DNA from: Nitrospirota bacterium
Lineage (GTDB): Bacteria > Nitrospirota > Nitrospiria > Nitrospirales > UBA8639
Assembly (NCBI GenBank): GCA_029879555.1
Contig: JAOUQB010000047.1
Location: 1 to 11,100 of the forward strand
DNA length: 11,100 bases
Direction: 5' to 3'
The translations under genes were made by a program, and so were the position numbers. Below are positions 1 to 7,505 of this stretch, piece after piece. The notes below the pieces were generated by a model. It worked only from the letters and a program-made list of their open reading frames with translations. It had not been told where the DNA came from and did not search any database. The stretch's first letter is position 1. Every line of letters begins with the position of its first letter.

Positions 1-119
1 TGCAGCATTCGTCTATCCTGTCTGAAAATTGAATGTTACGCAAGTGGGCCCCTGAGTCACCTCCAGAAAAAAATGCCCAGGGTAATCCCCTCCATCCTCA
101 CTCCTGTTCACAAGAAGGA

Positions 120-301
120 ACCCCCTCTAAAGCCCCTCCTGCAAGACAAAATCAAGGACTAGGAAATCGCCCCGGGCAAACCATGACCTTTACTAGCCTC
201 AGCTTGGGAATGATTGGCCAATCATTTCATGTCTGTCTCAGGCAAGCCCAGGGTCCCTTGTCCGTTCACGTGCGTCTTCCTCATTGAGTACCCCCTCTAA
301 A
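120..301. repeat. Spaced direct repeat (two copies)
   Basis: ACCCCCTCTAAA occurs at 120-131 and again at 290-301. Each copy follows a GCCCAGGG octamer (75-82 and 246-253) by 45 and 44 bases, so the pair of motifs recurs with a period near 170 bases. The sequence between the motifs has diverged. This could be an old, decayed tandem duplication of non-coding DNA, or chance in a C-rich stretch. Confidence 0.25.
209..226. repeat. 18-base perfect palindrome
   Basis: The sequence AATGATTGGCCAATCATT is identical to its own reverse complement over all 18 bases. It sits alone in a gene-free stretch about 90 bases beyond the end of the receiver-domain gene. There is no T-run on either side, so it does not look like an intrinsic terminator. 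A gapless palindrome fits a dimeric regulator's binding site better than an RNA hairpin. If it is an operator, it would probably serve a gene left of the window. Confidence 0.5.
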
Positions 302-313
302 AGTCCCAATGCC

Positions 314-880
314 TCACACGCCTTGAACAGGCCAGCGCCCTGGGCTATCCTGTGATCCCATTCCCGTAGGTTCAAACCCAATCTGCGCCATAACAACACT
401 CAGCTGACGATAGTCCAACGGCTTCCATACAATCTGACATCCTCCCATTTCCCAAGCACGAGTCATTTCCGAATCCCATCGTCGATCTGCCAGGACCATC
501 ACCTTTATTCCTGCTCGAATACATTCCTGCGTGTGATACCGTACCGACACGGAATCATCGCCCAGAAGATACAGCCCATCGAGAAACACGACCTGGCTCG
601 GATAAAGCGTCATGCTTGAGAACAGAGCTTGATCATCGCTCGCTCCAACGCATTCATACCCCAGAAAGACCAGTATGCCCTTGAGAAAATCTCTCACAAA
701 TCGATCTGGAGAGAAGATGACCACCTGATGAACCTTCTGCGACCCCATGGCTTGATCACTAAAGACTTCAATCCGTTGTTCTTCAACATTTTCACCGCCT
801 GAAAGACTGGAAGTCGCGTACGGCCATTGTTTTTCGTCTTGCCCCATGGGGTAGCCCCCACTCATAAGCTTACGGTTCAT
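314..880 (-). CDS. Receiver-domain (CheY-like) protein, degenerate, no output domain
   Basis: The 188-residue product has an N-terminal tail of about 50 residues, then a CheY-like receiver fold at about 50-167 and nothing recognisable after it. The phospho-acceptor is present as D101 in VVFLDG, and the conserved Lys is K153 in VWKPLD. The acidic pocket is thin: only D59 in FSPDR, instead of two acidic residues. The switch Thr/Ser position in VMVLAD is Ala. Phosphorylation is possible but signalling may differ from a standard regulator. The start at 880 is chosen because GGAGG at 886-890 lies five bases ahead; the frame runs open further upstream but would overlap the DUF3047 gene. It follows that gene by 31 bases, so the two are probably co-transcribed. 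A DNA-binding or enzymatic output is not visible. Confidence 0.75.
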   Translation of the reverse strand: MNRKLMSGGYPMGQDEKQWPYATSSLSGGENVEEQRIEVFSDQAMGSQKVHQVVIFSPDRFVRDFLKGILVFLGYECVGASDDQALFSSMTLYPSQVVFLDGLYLLGDDSVSVRYHTQECIRAGIKVMVLADRRWDSEMTRAWEMGGCQIVWKPLDYRQLSVVMAQIGFEPTGMGSQDSPGRWPVQGV

Positions 881-885
881 CATTG

Positions 886-890
886 CCTCC
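886..890 (-). promoter_or_regulatory. Ribosome binding site deciding the receiver-protein start
   Basis: On the minus strand GGAGGCAATG is followed by ATG at 880. The same GGAGGCAAT string, with the same five-base spacing, precedes the DUF3047 gene at 1646-1650. It supports 880 over the upstream in-frame ATG at 1009; the ATG at 883 is only two bases from the GGAGG. Confidence 0.7.
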
Positions 891-911
891 AGCGAGCGAT
901 TACGTTGCGGA

Positions 912-1640
912 TCATTCCTTTCGTCGTCCCATATTCCACATAGACATCGAAGAGAAATATATGTTTCCAAAGAAACTTTCAGAAGACGATTGGGTATGAT
1001 CAGAATCAATCATCAGAGAGACCCCGCCAACCGGTGGAGCCTTTTCTCCATAAATTTGCTCATAATCCTGTTCGACATTACGCTGTTCCTGAACCCACTC
1101 ACCGACTTTCTGCATTCCGCTGCGCACCACCACATAATGAATTCGTGAATCATTCTGACTTTTCACAATCGTGCCTTGCGGTGCATCGGATTCCCACAGA
1201 TATCCAATGACGCGGGTATTGAAAAACCCTGGGAACCTCGGAAACATCACATAAATCCCTGCCGCTTGGTCATCCAGTTGGCCATCGCGCGCATCCCCGT
1301 GGATGGGCCATTCCGTCACCTTCCATTCCCAGGACAAATTGGGATGCAGATCAAGATCCACATGGACTTTTTTGTATAGGGCCACATTGGACCGATGGCT
1401 TCGCAGCTTCAAAACGGATCTTTGGCTCTCCTTGACGATTTCAATGTCTGGCTCTCCCTGCCAGACCCTGACCGACCAATCTTTCGGTAAGATGGATGAA
1501 GATGGGTTCGTGAAGGATTCCGTAAAGGTACTGACCTGAACGTACGGACTAATCGCCGAAATTTCCGAACTCATCAAACTCAAGCTGGCAAGAGCGAAAA
1601 GACCTAGGAAATATTGGGTCGTACGCTTCATTCTTTTCAT
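912..1640 (-). CDS. DUF3047 family exported protein
   Basis: The product has 242 residues and matches, by pattern, the DUF3047 family, whose function is unknown. Residues 1-6 (MKRMKR) and a hydrophobic stretch at about 10-24 form a signal peptide with likely cleavage near residue 29 (ISA). The body carries the family's typical segments: DDQAAGIYV at 123-131, the W/Y-rich G-Y-L-W-E near 146-150, and NVEQDY near 188-193 followed by GGVSLMIDSDHT at about 205-216. It is therefore likely a periplasmic beta-rich protein. The start is supported by GGAGG at 1646-1650, five bases before ATG. It lies 252 bases after the DUF481 barrel gene and directly before the receiver-domain gene. No catalytic motif is visible. 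Confidence 0.85.
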   Translation of the reverse strand: MKRMKRTTQYFLGLFALASLSLMSSEISAISPYVQVSTFTESFTNPSSSILPKDWSVRVWQGEPDIEIVKESQRSVLKLRSHRSNVALYKKVHVDLDLHPNLSWEWKVTEWPIHGDARDGQLDDQAAGIYVMFPRFPGFFNTRVIGYLWESDAPQGTIVKSQNDSRIHYVVVRSGMQKVGEWVQEQRNVEQDYEQIYGEKAPPVGGVSLMIDSDHTQSSSESFFGNIYFSSMSMWNMGRRKE

Positions 1641-1840
1641 GATTGCCTCCTTTGGCTACTTATCCTCTAATTCAAGAATGAAGCCACTTATAAGGTATTG
1701 TTTTCCCCACAATTTTCTCCTTCAAATCCATACATGTATCATGGAAGCACAACCAAGCGTCTCAAACTGTCTCACGCTGGAACAGCTCAAACACAGAGAG
1801 AAAATGCGCTGTAAGAAGGATGGATGGACTGGGGAATAGG

Positions 1841-1876
1841 ACGGAACCCGGCTCTTTACAAAGAACCAGGTTCCGT
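1841..1876. repeat. 36-base imperfect inverted repeat after the DUF481 gene
   Basis: ACGGAACC (1841-1848) pairs perfectly with GGTTCCGT (1869-1876). Inside it, GGCTCTTT (1850-1857) pairs with AAAGAACC (1860-1867) with one mismatch (a G-U wobble in the minus-strand RNA), separated by a single C/A mismatch. The dyad begins 16 bases past the DUF481 stop codon. There is no T-run after it on either strand, so it is not a classic intrinsic terminator. It could be a 3'-end stabiliser, a pause site, or a binding site for a dimeric protein. Confidence 0.6.
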
Positions 1877-1892
1877 GGATATTGAGACTAAC

Positions 1893-2951
1893 TTAGGATT
1901 CGAAGGCATACCCAAGGGTGAGGAGAATCTGCTTATCACTTTTCTTGTTCCCGGGAGCCGGGGTATTGTCATAGCGCCAATTATACTGCAAGGTCGACAC
2001 AAAATTGTCCAACATCGTCCAACGCAACCCCTGCTGGGATGTGATGTAATAATCACTTTTCTTTTCCAAGGACGGGTAGCCCTGGTGTTGATGGAACAAG
2101 GTCAGGGCTGGGAGGACAGGCCAATTAAAATTCAGCGCCCATCGCCCTGTGATGTTATTGCGATCTTGAGACCGTTTAAAATCTTCATTAAAAAATCCCA
2201 AGCCAGCTTCTGCACTCAACTGCATTTTTGAAAAATAGGGACTTGAAAAATCTCCTACATCAATAAACTGATACCCCGGTCCAGCAAAAAGGGAAGTGCG
2301 AAGGTTCAAGTCTTGGAAGGTGTCCTGTTCAAACAACGCCCCCGCATAGGCATAGAACCGTTTGGTAATAAAAAAGTCTAACTTGATCGTGCCGAAGGCA
2401 TTACGGGAATTTAATGTGCCATTGGCTTCTCCGTTCAAATACCGGCCAAGAATGGTCAAACGCAGCCGTTCGCTTCTGGCAATCAATTCACCGAGAAAGC
2501 TATAACTTTTTGTCCTGGTATTGCCGGTAATAACCGATGCACCAAAATTCAGATTCCCGGTATACACCACGGCTTTCTTGATGGGTGGATTGACCGCCAT
2601 CACGGACTCCACCGCAACCGGAATAGGCTCAGTTAGCATATCGGTTTGGATACCCAACGTTCCCGGACCTAACATACTGGGCTTGCCCTGGAGAATCGTC
2701 CCACTTCCCAGCACGACTTTCACTTGATCGTCAGAGCTTAGGCCAACGACTTCCGACCACTTAATCTTAATCGGATCCCCATCATGGAATAGAGTTTTGA
2801 CCGTGATGAACCCGTCGGTCATCTCTAGAATTTCGACGTAAATTTGGCTCCCATCTTTCAGGGACAATTTCCCTAACGGTTCAGCTGTCCCGATAACTGG
2901 GAACAGACAAAGAATCATGAACGCCATCCCTAGCATTAACTTCCCGCTCAT
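1893..2951 (-). CDS. DUF481 family outer-membrane beta-barrel protein
   Basis: The 352-residue product has a signal peptide (hydrophobic core at about 5-20, cleavage near GTA at 21-23). Residues 25-125 form a soluble beta-rich region rich in LKDGS and GSGTILQG-like turns. Residues about 126-352 form a barrel of the DUF481 (YdiY-like) type. The family hallmark is the GASVITGNTRTKS stretch near 137-149, and the alternating aromatic strands run to the end, which finishes F-E-S. It should sit in the outer membrane; transport substrates are unknown for the family. The start at 2951 is fixed by GGAGG at 2956-2960; the open frame extends to 3017 but that would add a polar segment ahead of the signal peptide. 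It lies downstream of the sigma-54 activator gene, with a 298-base gap. Confidence 0.87.
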   Translation of the reverse strand: MSGKLMLGMAFMILCLFPVIGTAEPLGKLSLKDGSQIYVEILEMTDGFITVKTLFHDGDPIKIKWSEVVGLSSDDQVKVVLGSGTILQGKPSMLGPGTLGIQTDMLTEPIPVAVESVMAVNPPIKKAVVYTGNLNFGASVITGNTRTKSYSFLGELIARSERLRLTILGRYLNGEANGTLNSRNAFGTIKLDFFITKRFYAYAGALFEQDTFQDLNLRTSLFAGPGYQFIDVGDFSSPYFSKMQLSAEAGLGFFNEDFKRSQDRNNITGRWALNFNWPVLPALTLFHQHQGYPSLEKKSDYYITSQQGLRWTMLDNFVSTLQYNWRYDNTPAPGNKKSDKQILLTLGYAFES

Positions 2952-2955
2952 TGGA

Positions 2956-2960
2956 CCTCC
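2956..2960 (-). promoter_or_regulatory. Ribosome binding site deciding the DUF481 start
   Basis: Minus-strand AAGGAGG followed by four bases and ATG at 2951. It places the initiator directly before the signal peptide and rejects the longer frame beginning at 3017. Confidence 0.75.
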
Positions 2961-3008
2961 TTGAATAAGATGTAGTGAACCTGGTGACCGTCGATTCATG
3001 ACGGCTTT

Positions 3009-3022
3009 GCTTCCCATACGCC
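3009..3022 (-). promoter_or_regulatory. Possible sigma-54 (-24/-12) element upstream of DUF481
   Basis: The minus strand reads TTGGC, then ten bases after the GG a GC followed by A. This keeps the two invariant dinucleotides of a sigma-54 promoter at the correct spacing, but the ACG and TT positions of the consensus do not match. Transcription would start near 2997, about 46 bases before the ATG at 2951. A GG-N10-GC pattern is expected about once per 256 bases by chance, so the call rests mainly on the neighbouring sigma-54 activator gene. Confidence 0.2.
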
Positions 3023-3162
3023 AACTCCAGGCTCACACACACGCATCCTGGAGAGAGGGGAAAGGCGGGGAATGATGGTGAAGACCGAAAGAAAAGAAAT
3101 CTCTAGACCAGACTCTTTTCATTTTCGCAACATGCCTTCACGAAAAATTTGCCGATGCTACT

Positions 3163-3187
3163 ATATTGCTATCGATCAAGGCAATAT
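3163..3187. repeat. Inverted repeat in the gap before DUF481
   Basis: ATATTGC (3163-3169) and GCAATAT (3181-3187) form seven-base perfect arms around an 11-base spacer. The element lies between the end of the sigma-54 activator gene and the start of the DUF481 gene, about 215 bases before the latter. No T-run follows on the minus strand, so an operator or activator site is more likely than a terminator. Short arms in an AT-rich patch can also arise by chance. Confidence 0.3.
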
Positions 3188-3249
3188 TGAGTCTGCTTGT
3201 TCAACAAATACTCAATGTTCAGACAGCCCAGTTCCACCACTCACGTGGC

Positions 3250-5025
3250 TTACTCGCACTCTATTCCGAGCTCATTGAGTCGTCTATAAAAAGTGGATCG
3301 ACTCATGCCGAGTAATTTTGCCGCCTGCGCACGTTTGCCCCTGGCTTGCTCCAAAGCCGCCAATATTTCTGCTCGCTCATCTCTCGGAGAAGACCTTGTC
3401 GAAACGACAAACTCCTGTGCGCCGGTGAGTTCTGGGGGAAGATCTGAATAACGGATGGCTGCCCCATGGCAATGGATCATGGCATAGTCCAGGGTACTTT
3501 TCAGTTCACGAACATTCCCCGGCCACTGATATCGCAGTAAGGCCTGCATAGCTTCCTGAGCGATTTCCTGCACGTCATGCTTTCTGGTCACTGCCCGGGC
3601 CTGACCAAGGAACGCATCGCTCAACAACGGGATATCTTCTCGACGCTCCCGCAGCGGCGGTAACTGCAATCGGGCGACGCGAATGCGATACAAGAGATCT
3701 GATCGGAACGTCCCCTTTTCGACGAGCTCCTCTATATGTTGATGCGTGGCGGCCAGAACTCGGACATCGACTTTTCTAGGACGAGACTCGCCCAGCCGAA
3801 TAATTTCCCCTTCCTGTAGGACCCGTAACAACGTGGTTTGAATGGTCACCGGCATATCGCCAATTTCGTCCAGAAAGAGAATGCCGCCTTCTGCGGCCTC
3901 AAAAAACCCTTCATGGTCACTCACGGCTCCAGTAAATGCTCCCCGTTTATGACCAAACAATTGGCTTCCCAATAAGGAATCTGTTAGCCCAGCACAATTG
4001 ATCGCCACAAATGGTCTGTCTTTGCGTGCACTCAACCGGTGGACGGCCTTAGCCACCAATTCTTTACCTGTCCCGGTTTCTCCCTGAATCAACACCGGAA
4101 CATCAACGGGGGCAATATCTTGAATCTTTTGGTAGATTGCTTGCATGACAGGACTTTTTCCGATGAGTTTTTCGAAATGAGCCTGCCCGATCAATTGCCG
4201 GCGTAGATCTTCCACCTCCGTTTGATCTTTCAGGAAAAGAATGGTCCGCCGTGAGTCACGGGGATCATCATGCACTTCCACTTCAAGGTCTAACCACGGC
4301 TTGTGGTTTTTCTTTAACGAAATGGCGACAGGAGCGCGACGCCCCTCAGGCAAGGCTCGTTGCTCTTCGACCTGTCGACTTTGTTCACCCTTCCAAGGCA
4401 GGATGGCGGTCCATAAACCACCAACAAGCATCTGAGGTGTCAAGCCAAAGAGACGGCACACGGTAGGATTGGCATACGTCATCGCCCCGGACTCATTGAT
4501 CATCACCACCGCCAGGTGCAGATGATCAAGAACCGCCGTCACATCATCCCGAATTTGTTCGCTCTCGGCGAGTTGATGTTGGTGAATGTCACGTTCCTTC
4601 CCGTGCACTAAATGATCTTCTCGGGCTTTCTGCAACACGGGTTGTAAGGTGACCATTTCTGGCTCACAACGTCTCACAATTAAGAAACGTTGCTCCTCCT
4701 GCACGAGCGCCGTCGCCTCAAAATAACTCTCGTCTCCCATGAGGTCGGGTTCGCTCCAAAAACCGGATGACAAGACCCCCTGCTCATGCGTCTGCCAAAA
4801 CTCTTCTGCCTCATGCAAAAAACACTGCAGGAAAAATGACCGCTGCACAAATTCCATTGGATCTGTTGATGAGAGTGAAGGAGGGAACCAAGGAGGAATC
4901 GAACTTATTCTGCGATAATGCGACGCAGATTCAACCTGCACAATAAACGCATCAAAAATATTAAGAATTTCAGGATAGGGAATTTCCACGCCCATACAAA
5001 CAGCCATTTCATTCGGAGTGAGCAT
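3250..5025 (-). CDS. Sigma-54-dependent transcriptional activator with PAS domain (NtrC/Fis type)
   Basis: The 591-residue product has four parts. Residues 1-150 form an N-terminal region I cannot name with certainty. Residues about 155-270 form a PAS sensor domain ([18 protein letters not shown] at 177-194). Residues about 286-515 form the AAA+ sigma-54 interaction domain: Walker A GETGTGKE at 315-322, an intact GAFTGA loop at 362-367, Walker B ILFLDE at 382-387, arginine-finger region FRSDLLYR at 440-447, and GNVREL at 503-508. Residues about 550-590 form a Fis-type helix-turn-helix ([11 protein letters not shown] at 573-583). All motifs needed to remodel sigma-54 holoenzyme are present. 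No receiver domain is seen, so control is probably by ligand or redox sensing at PAS or the N-terminus. The ATG at 5025 has no Shine-Dalgarno; an in-frame TGA lies upstream, and alternative ATGs are at 5007 and 4995. It follows the GTPase gene by 111 bases. Confidence 0.93.
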   Translation of the reverse strand: MLTPNEMAVCMGVEIPYPEILNIFDAFIVQVESASHYRRISSIPPWFPPSLSSTDPMEFVQRSFFLQCFLHEAEEFWQTHEQGVLSSGFWSEPDLMGDESYFEATALVQEEQRFLIVRRCEPEMVTLQPVLQKAREDHLVHGKERDIHQHQLAESEQIRDDVTAVLDHLHLAVVMINESGAMTYANPTVCRLFGLTPQMLVGGLWTAILPWKGEQSRQVEEQRALPEGRRAPVAISLKKNHKPWLDLEVEVHDDPRDSRRTILFLKDQTEVEDLRRQLIGQAHFEKLIGKSPVMQAIYQKIQDIAPVDVPVLIQGETGTGKELVAKAVHRLSARKDRPFVAINCAGLTDSLLGSQLFGHKRGAFTGAVSDHEGFFEAAEGGILFLDEIGDMPVTIQTTLLRVLQEGEIIRLGESRPRKVDVRVLAATHQHIEELVEKGTFRSDLLYRIRVARLQLPPLRERREDIPLLSDAFLGQARAVTRKHDVQEIAQEAMQALLRYQWPGNVRELKSTLDYAMIHCHGAAIRYSDLPPELTGAQEFVVSTRSSPRDERAEILAALEQARGKRAQAAKLLGMSRSTFYRRLNELGIECE

Positions 5026-5136
5026 CCAGGAAGTGAAAATACCTCTCCCTCAACCATTCGGTGAGCCGACTGTGTCAGACGATATGTAGAGGGATGTTCT
5101 CACTCCGGTAGAGGAACCGATTGAGGACAAAAACAA

Positions 5137-5649
5137 CTACGTCGTCAGCATCTGCTTGGCTAATTCGGCAAACGCCAATTCAACCCCTTCACCAGTCTTG
5201 GCACTGGATTGGAGAACCAAACATGCACTGGAAGCCAGGTCTTCATACATCTCAGGAACCACTTGCCAAGAATCGAGGAGATCGTGTTTATTGATCACGA
5301 GCACATAGGGGACAGGCCCCATCGTTTGTACAGCCAAGGTGTGGAGGTGCCGGGCCACGTCCACGGTTTCTTTTCTGGTTCCATCAATGACCAACAAGAA
5401 CCCTGCTGACCCTTGCAAATATGACGCCCGAACTTTTTGAAAGTCATCGTCTCCATACACATCCCACAGGACCAAGAGCATCTCGGTGTCTTCCACGCAT
5501 TGGGATTTTTGATCAATTTTTACCCCAATGGTGGTATGGTATTTTTCAGAAAATATCCCCGAAACAAACCGTTTCACTAAACTCGTTTTTCCAACGGCAA
5601 ATCCCCCCAACATACATACTTTTTTTTGCAGTCCCACCTGTTCTTTCAT
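5137..5649 (-). CDS. Ras-like small GTPase (prokaryotic Rup/Rab-like type)
   Basis: This 170-residue single-domain P-loop GTPase covers nearly the whole Ras fold. G1 is GGFAVGKTS at 15-23, the switch I Thr lies in HTTIG (T39/T40), G3 is WDVYG at 62-66, G4 is NKHD at 120-123, and G5 is SSAK at 148-151. The residue after the G3 glycine, Gln61 in Ras, is Asp67 here, followed by two more Asp. Intrinsic hydrolysis is therefore probably slow, or uses a partner's residue. There is no C-terminal cysteine for lipid attachment, so any membrane contact would be through a partner. The start codon overlaps the stop codon of the upstream membrane-protein gene (ATGA), which points to coupled translation and a shared function. 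Prokaryotic relatives include the MglA polarity switch, but this protein is not obviously MglA. Confidence 0.92.
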   Translation of the reverse strand: MKEQVGLQKKVCMLGGFAVGKTSLVKRFVSGIFSEKYHTTIGVKIDQKSQCVEDTEMLLVLWDVYGDDDFQKVRASYLQGSAGFLLVIDGTRKETVDVARHLHTLAVQTMGPVPYVLVINKHDLLDSWQVVPEMYEDLASSACLVLQSSAKTGEGVELAFAELAKQMLTT

Positions 5650-7427
5650 GGACGACTCTCAGAGGCACGATCCGGCGCAAGAAGTACTCGGAAGCCGACC
5701 AGGCGCCCTAACGATTCCCCACTGCCCATTGAAGACAAGGCCTGCGTGGAGGAGGACGGCCCCATGCCTTCCACACGAAACGTGATCGCTTGAAAAGAAC
5801 GATTCATTAAGACATTCAGGACAGATTTCGCTCGCTGTAAGCTCAGGGCTTGATTGAGTTTTCTGTCACCATCCGGGCTGGAAAATCCCTGGATGTGAAT
5901 CTGTGGAGAAATATGTAAAACCATTGCCATTTGATCCATATCACGAATGGTCTCTGCAAGACTCAATAAGGCCGATTGTTGGTCCTGGGTAATGCTAGAT
6001 TTCCCAAGACCAAAGCTAACCGTATTTCCCTCTAGCTTAGCCTTCAATGTCTCAAATTGTTTCAGGTCTGTATCAACCAATTCCTCCATCTGTATCTGGG
6101 TCACGCCTGGCATAAGGGGTCCTAAGAGTTGAGTCTGTTGAATCCAAGAATGAGAAGCCTCTCCCGCCAGAACCAATGTGGCATCTTCCCAACTGACGAC
6201 AACCGAAGTTGGCAGGCGCAATTGACTCATGGCTCGTTTGTGTACAAATTCAGGCGTGAGGTCCATGAAGGGGTTCAAACGAAATTCGGCCTGTTCGAAC
6301 GAGTACCCAAATTCCGAAAGAATCTGTTCCGGATTAATCGCCAAAGGATCCCGCAATCCATAAAAAATTGATTTCGATCCTTGCTCTTGCACTGACGTCA
6401 CTACCAATCCTGGCTCTTGACCGACACGCTCCAATAATTGCGCCCATCGTTGGTGATCCGATCGAGCCTGCACAGCCCACATCCCCAAACCAAGGAGCAC
6501 CAAGCCTAGCAGGATCCAAAACATGATCGGGAGGCCTTTGGATTTTTTTTCAAATTGGGCTTGCAAACAATCTTCTAAGGAAAGACGCGTATCTCCAAAA
6601 GCCGTCACATCACCCTTGAACGCCTGCAACAATTCGGAGAATTGAGCATGAATCGTCTCAAGCGTTTCTTGAAAGACCTCTCGCAACTCTATCGGCGGCG
6701 CTCCCCGAATGACCCCTGCCAAGATGGCTCCCGATCCCTGCTCAATCCAGACGGTCAAGTCGCCAATTCGGAGGGACTCTAAGCCATCCTCTTGCTTTTG
6801 CCCAAAGGAATCACGAACAAAATCTTGAATGGCGGTTAACATTCCCGAAATCACTTCCTCACCCTGTCCACTCACCCCTTCAGCCACTACATGATTGAGC
6901 AGGAGACCCGTTTTCTTGTGTATCAAAAAGACCTGTTCCACGCGAAACAAGAGGGTGTGCAACAACACCACTTCAGCAAACGACTTTCCGGTCCTGAATG
7001 CTTCCAACCGCCATTGGAGGCCTTTCCAAGACATACTATATTCCAATGTTTGATTCATGGACTGAATCATGCCTCGCATGGCGCGAGCAATCGCTTTCCG
7101 TATCGCGGGGCCTAATATGGGTGCAATGGAATCACTGATCAACTGCGGCGATTGCTTGATCGACAGAGAAAGCGCTTCTTGTGTGATGGGAATCATGGAC
7201 GCCAACAGTCGTGAGTCCTGTTTTGCCCGGAGTCGAATCGCATCGGGCAACACCCGACCGACATCGTGGGGTTGAAGCGTGAACTGCTCCAAGCGACCCT
7301 TGAGTTGTTCAAGTTCCGTCTGCTCCGGCGCAAGCAGCAAGCGACGAAGATCCGAAAAACTCTGGGAATCTTCGAGAGAGATCTTGGGGGATGACTTCGG
7401 AGGGGAGGGACGAGACGGAGATGCCAT
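5646..7427 (-). CDS. Single-pass membrane protein with OmpA-like C-terminal domain
   Basis: The 593-residue product begins with a Pro/Ser-rich tail, then a helical region (about 20-135). A compact alpha/beta segment follows at about 150-270 (VEQVFLIHKKTGLLL near 163-177) that looks like a longin/roadblock-type fold. One transmembrane helix lies at about 299-321, preceded by basic KKSKG, so the N-terminal half should be cytoplasmic. Residues about 340-450 resemble BON-like segments (GLRDPLA at 357-363). Residues about 467-585 form an OmpA-like domain. In that domain the usual G-H-T-D motif reads G-F-S-S (514-517), so the Asp that contacts diaminopimelate is Ser, while N525 and R532 are kept. 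The start has AAAGGA about six bases ahead. It follows the coiled-coil gene by 78 bases and overlaps the GTPase gene by four. It may link a cytosolic GTPase to the periplasm. Confidence 0.85.
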   Translation of the reverse strand: MASPSRPSPPKSSPKISLEDSQSFSDLRRLLLAPEQTELEQLKGRLEQFTLQPHDVGRVLPDAIRLRAKQDSRLLASMIPITQEALSLSIKQSPQLISDSIAPILGPAIRKAIARAMRGMIQSMNQTLEYSMSWKGLQWRLEAFRTGKSFAEVVLLHTLLFRVEQVFLIHKKTGLLLNHVVAEGVSGQGEEVISGMLTAIQDFVRDSFGQKQEDGLESLRIGDLTVWIEQGSGAILAGVIRGAPPIELREVFQETLETIHAQFSELLQAFKGDVTAFGDTRLSLEDCLQAQFEKKSKGLPIMFWILLGLVLLGLGMWAVQARSDHQRWAQLLERVGQEPGLVVTSVQEQGSKSIFYGLRDPLAINPEQILSEFGYSFEQAEFRLNPFMDLTPEFVHKRAMSQLRLPTSVVVSWEDATLVLAGEASHSWIQQTQLLGPLMPGVTQIQMEELVDTDLKQFETLKAKLEGNTVSFGLGKSSITQDQQSALLSLAETIRDMDQMAMVLHISPQIHIQGFSSPDGDRKLNQALSLQRAKSVLNVLMNRSFQAITFRVEGMGPSSSTQALSSMGSGESLGRLVGFRVLLAPDRASESRP

Positions 7428-7505
7428 TTCGGTCCTTTATCGTCTCATATCGTACTCAGTGACCTGGAAGGAGTGGATGCTCAGAGCCGCTCTTAATCCC
7501 AAGGC

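Larger units (their letters stand above)
1..313. other. Intergenic region, no convincing gene
   Basis: No convincing gene is seen in this stretch, which lies downstream of the receiver-domain gene ending at 314. The one long open frame (33-287, plus strand) gives a proline-rich, low-complexity product with no ribosome binding site and no family resemblance. The stretch holds an 18-base perfect palindrome at 209-226. It also holds a direct repeat of 12 bases (ACCCCCTCTAAA) at 120-131 and 290-301, each copy preceded about 45 bases earlier by GCCCAGGG (75-82 and 246-253). No clear intrinsic terminator for the minus-strand gene is visible. Confidence 0.6.

Noticed and set aside
33..287. 84-codon plus-strand open frame
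   Set aside because: No ribosome site, low-complexity Pro/Gln-rich product, no family resemblance; it spans the palindrome and the repeats.
3072..3278. 68-codon plus-strand frame between DUF481 and the activator gene
   Set aside because: It overlaps the end of the activator gene on the other strand and has no family features.
5026..5136. Search for a terminator between the GTPase and activator genes
   Set aside because: Only a four-base stem (CGGT/ACCG) is visible with no T-run; not enough to call a terminator.
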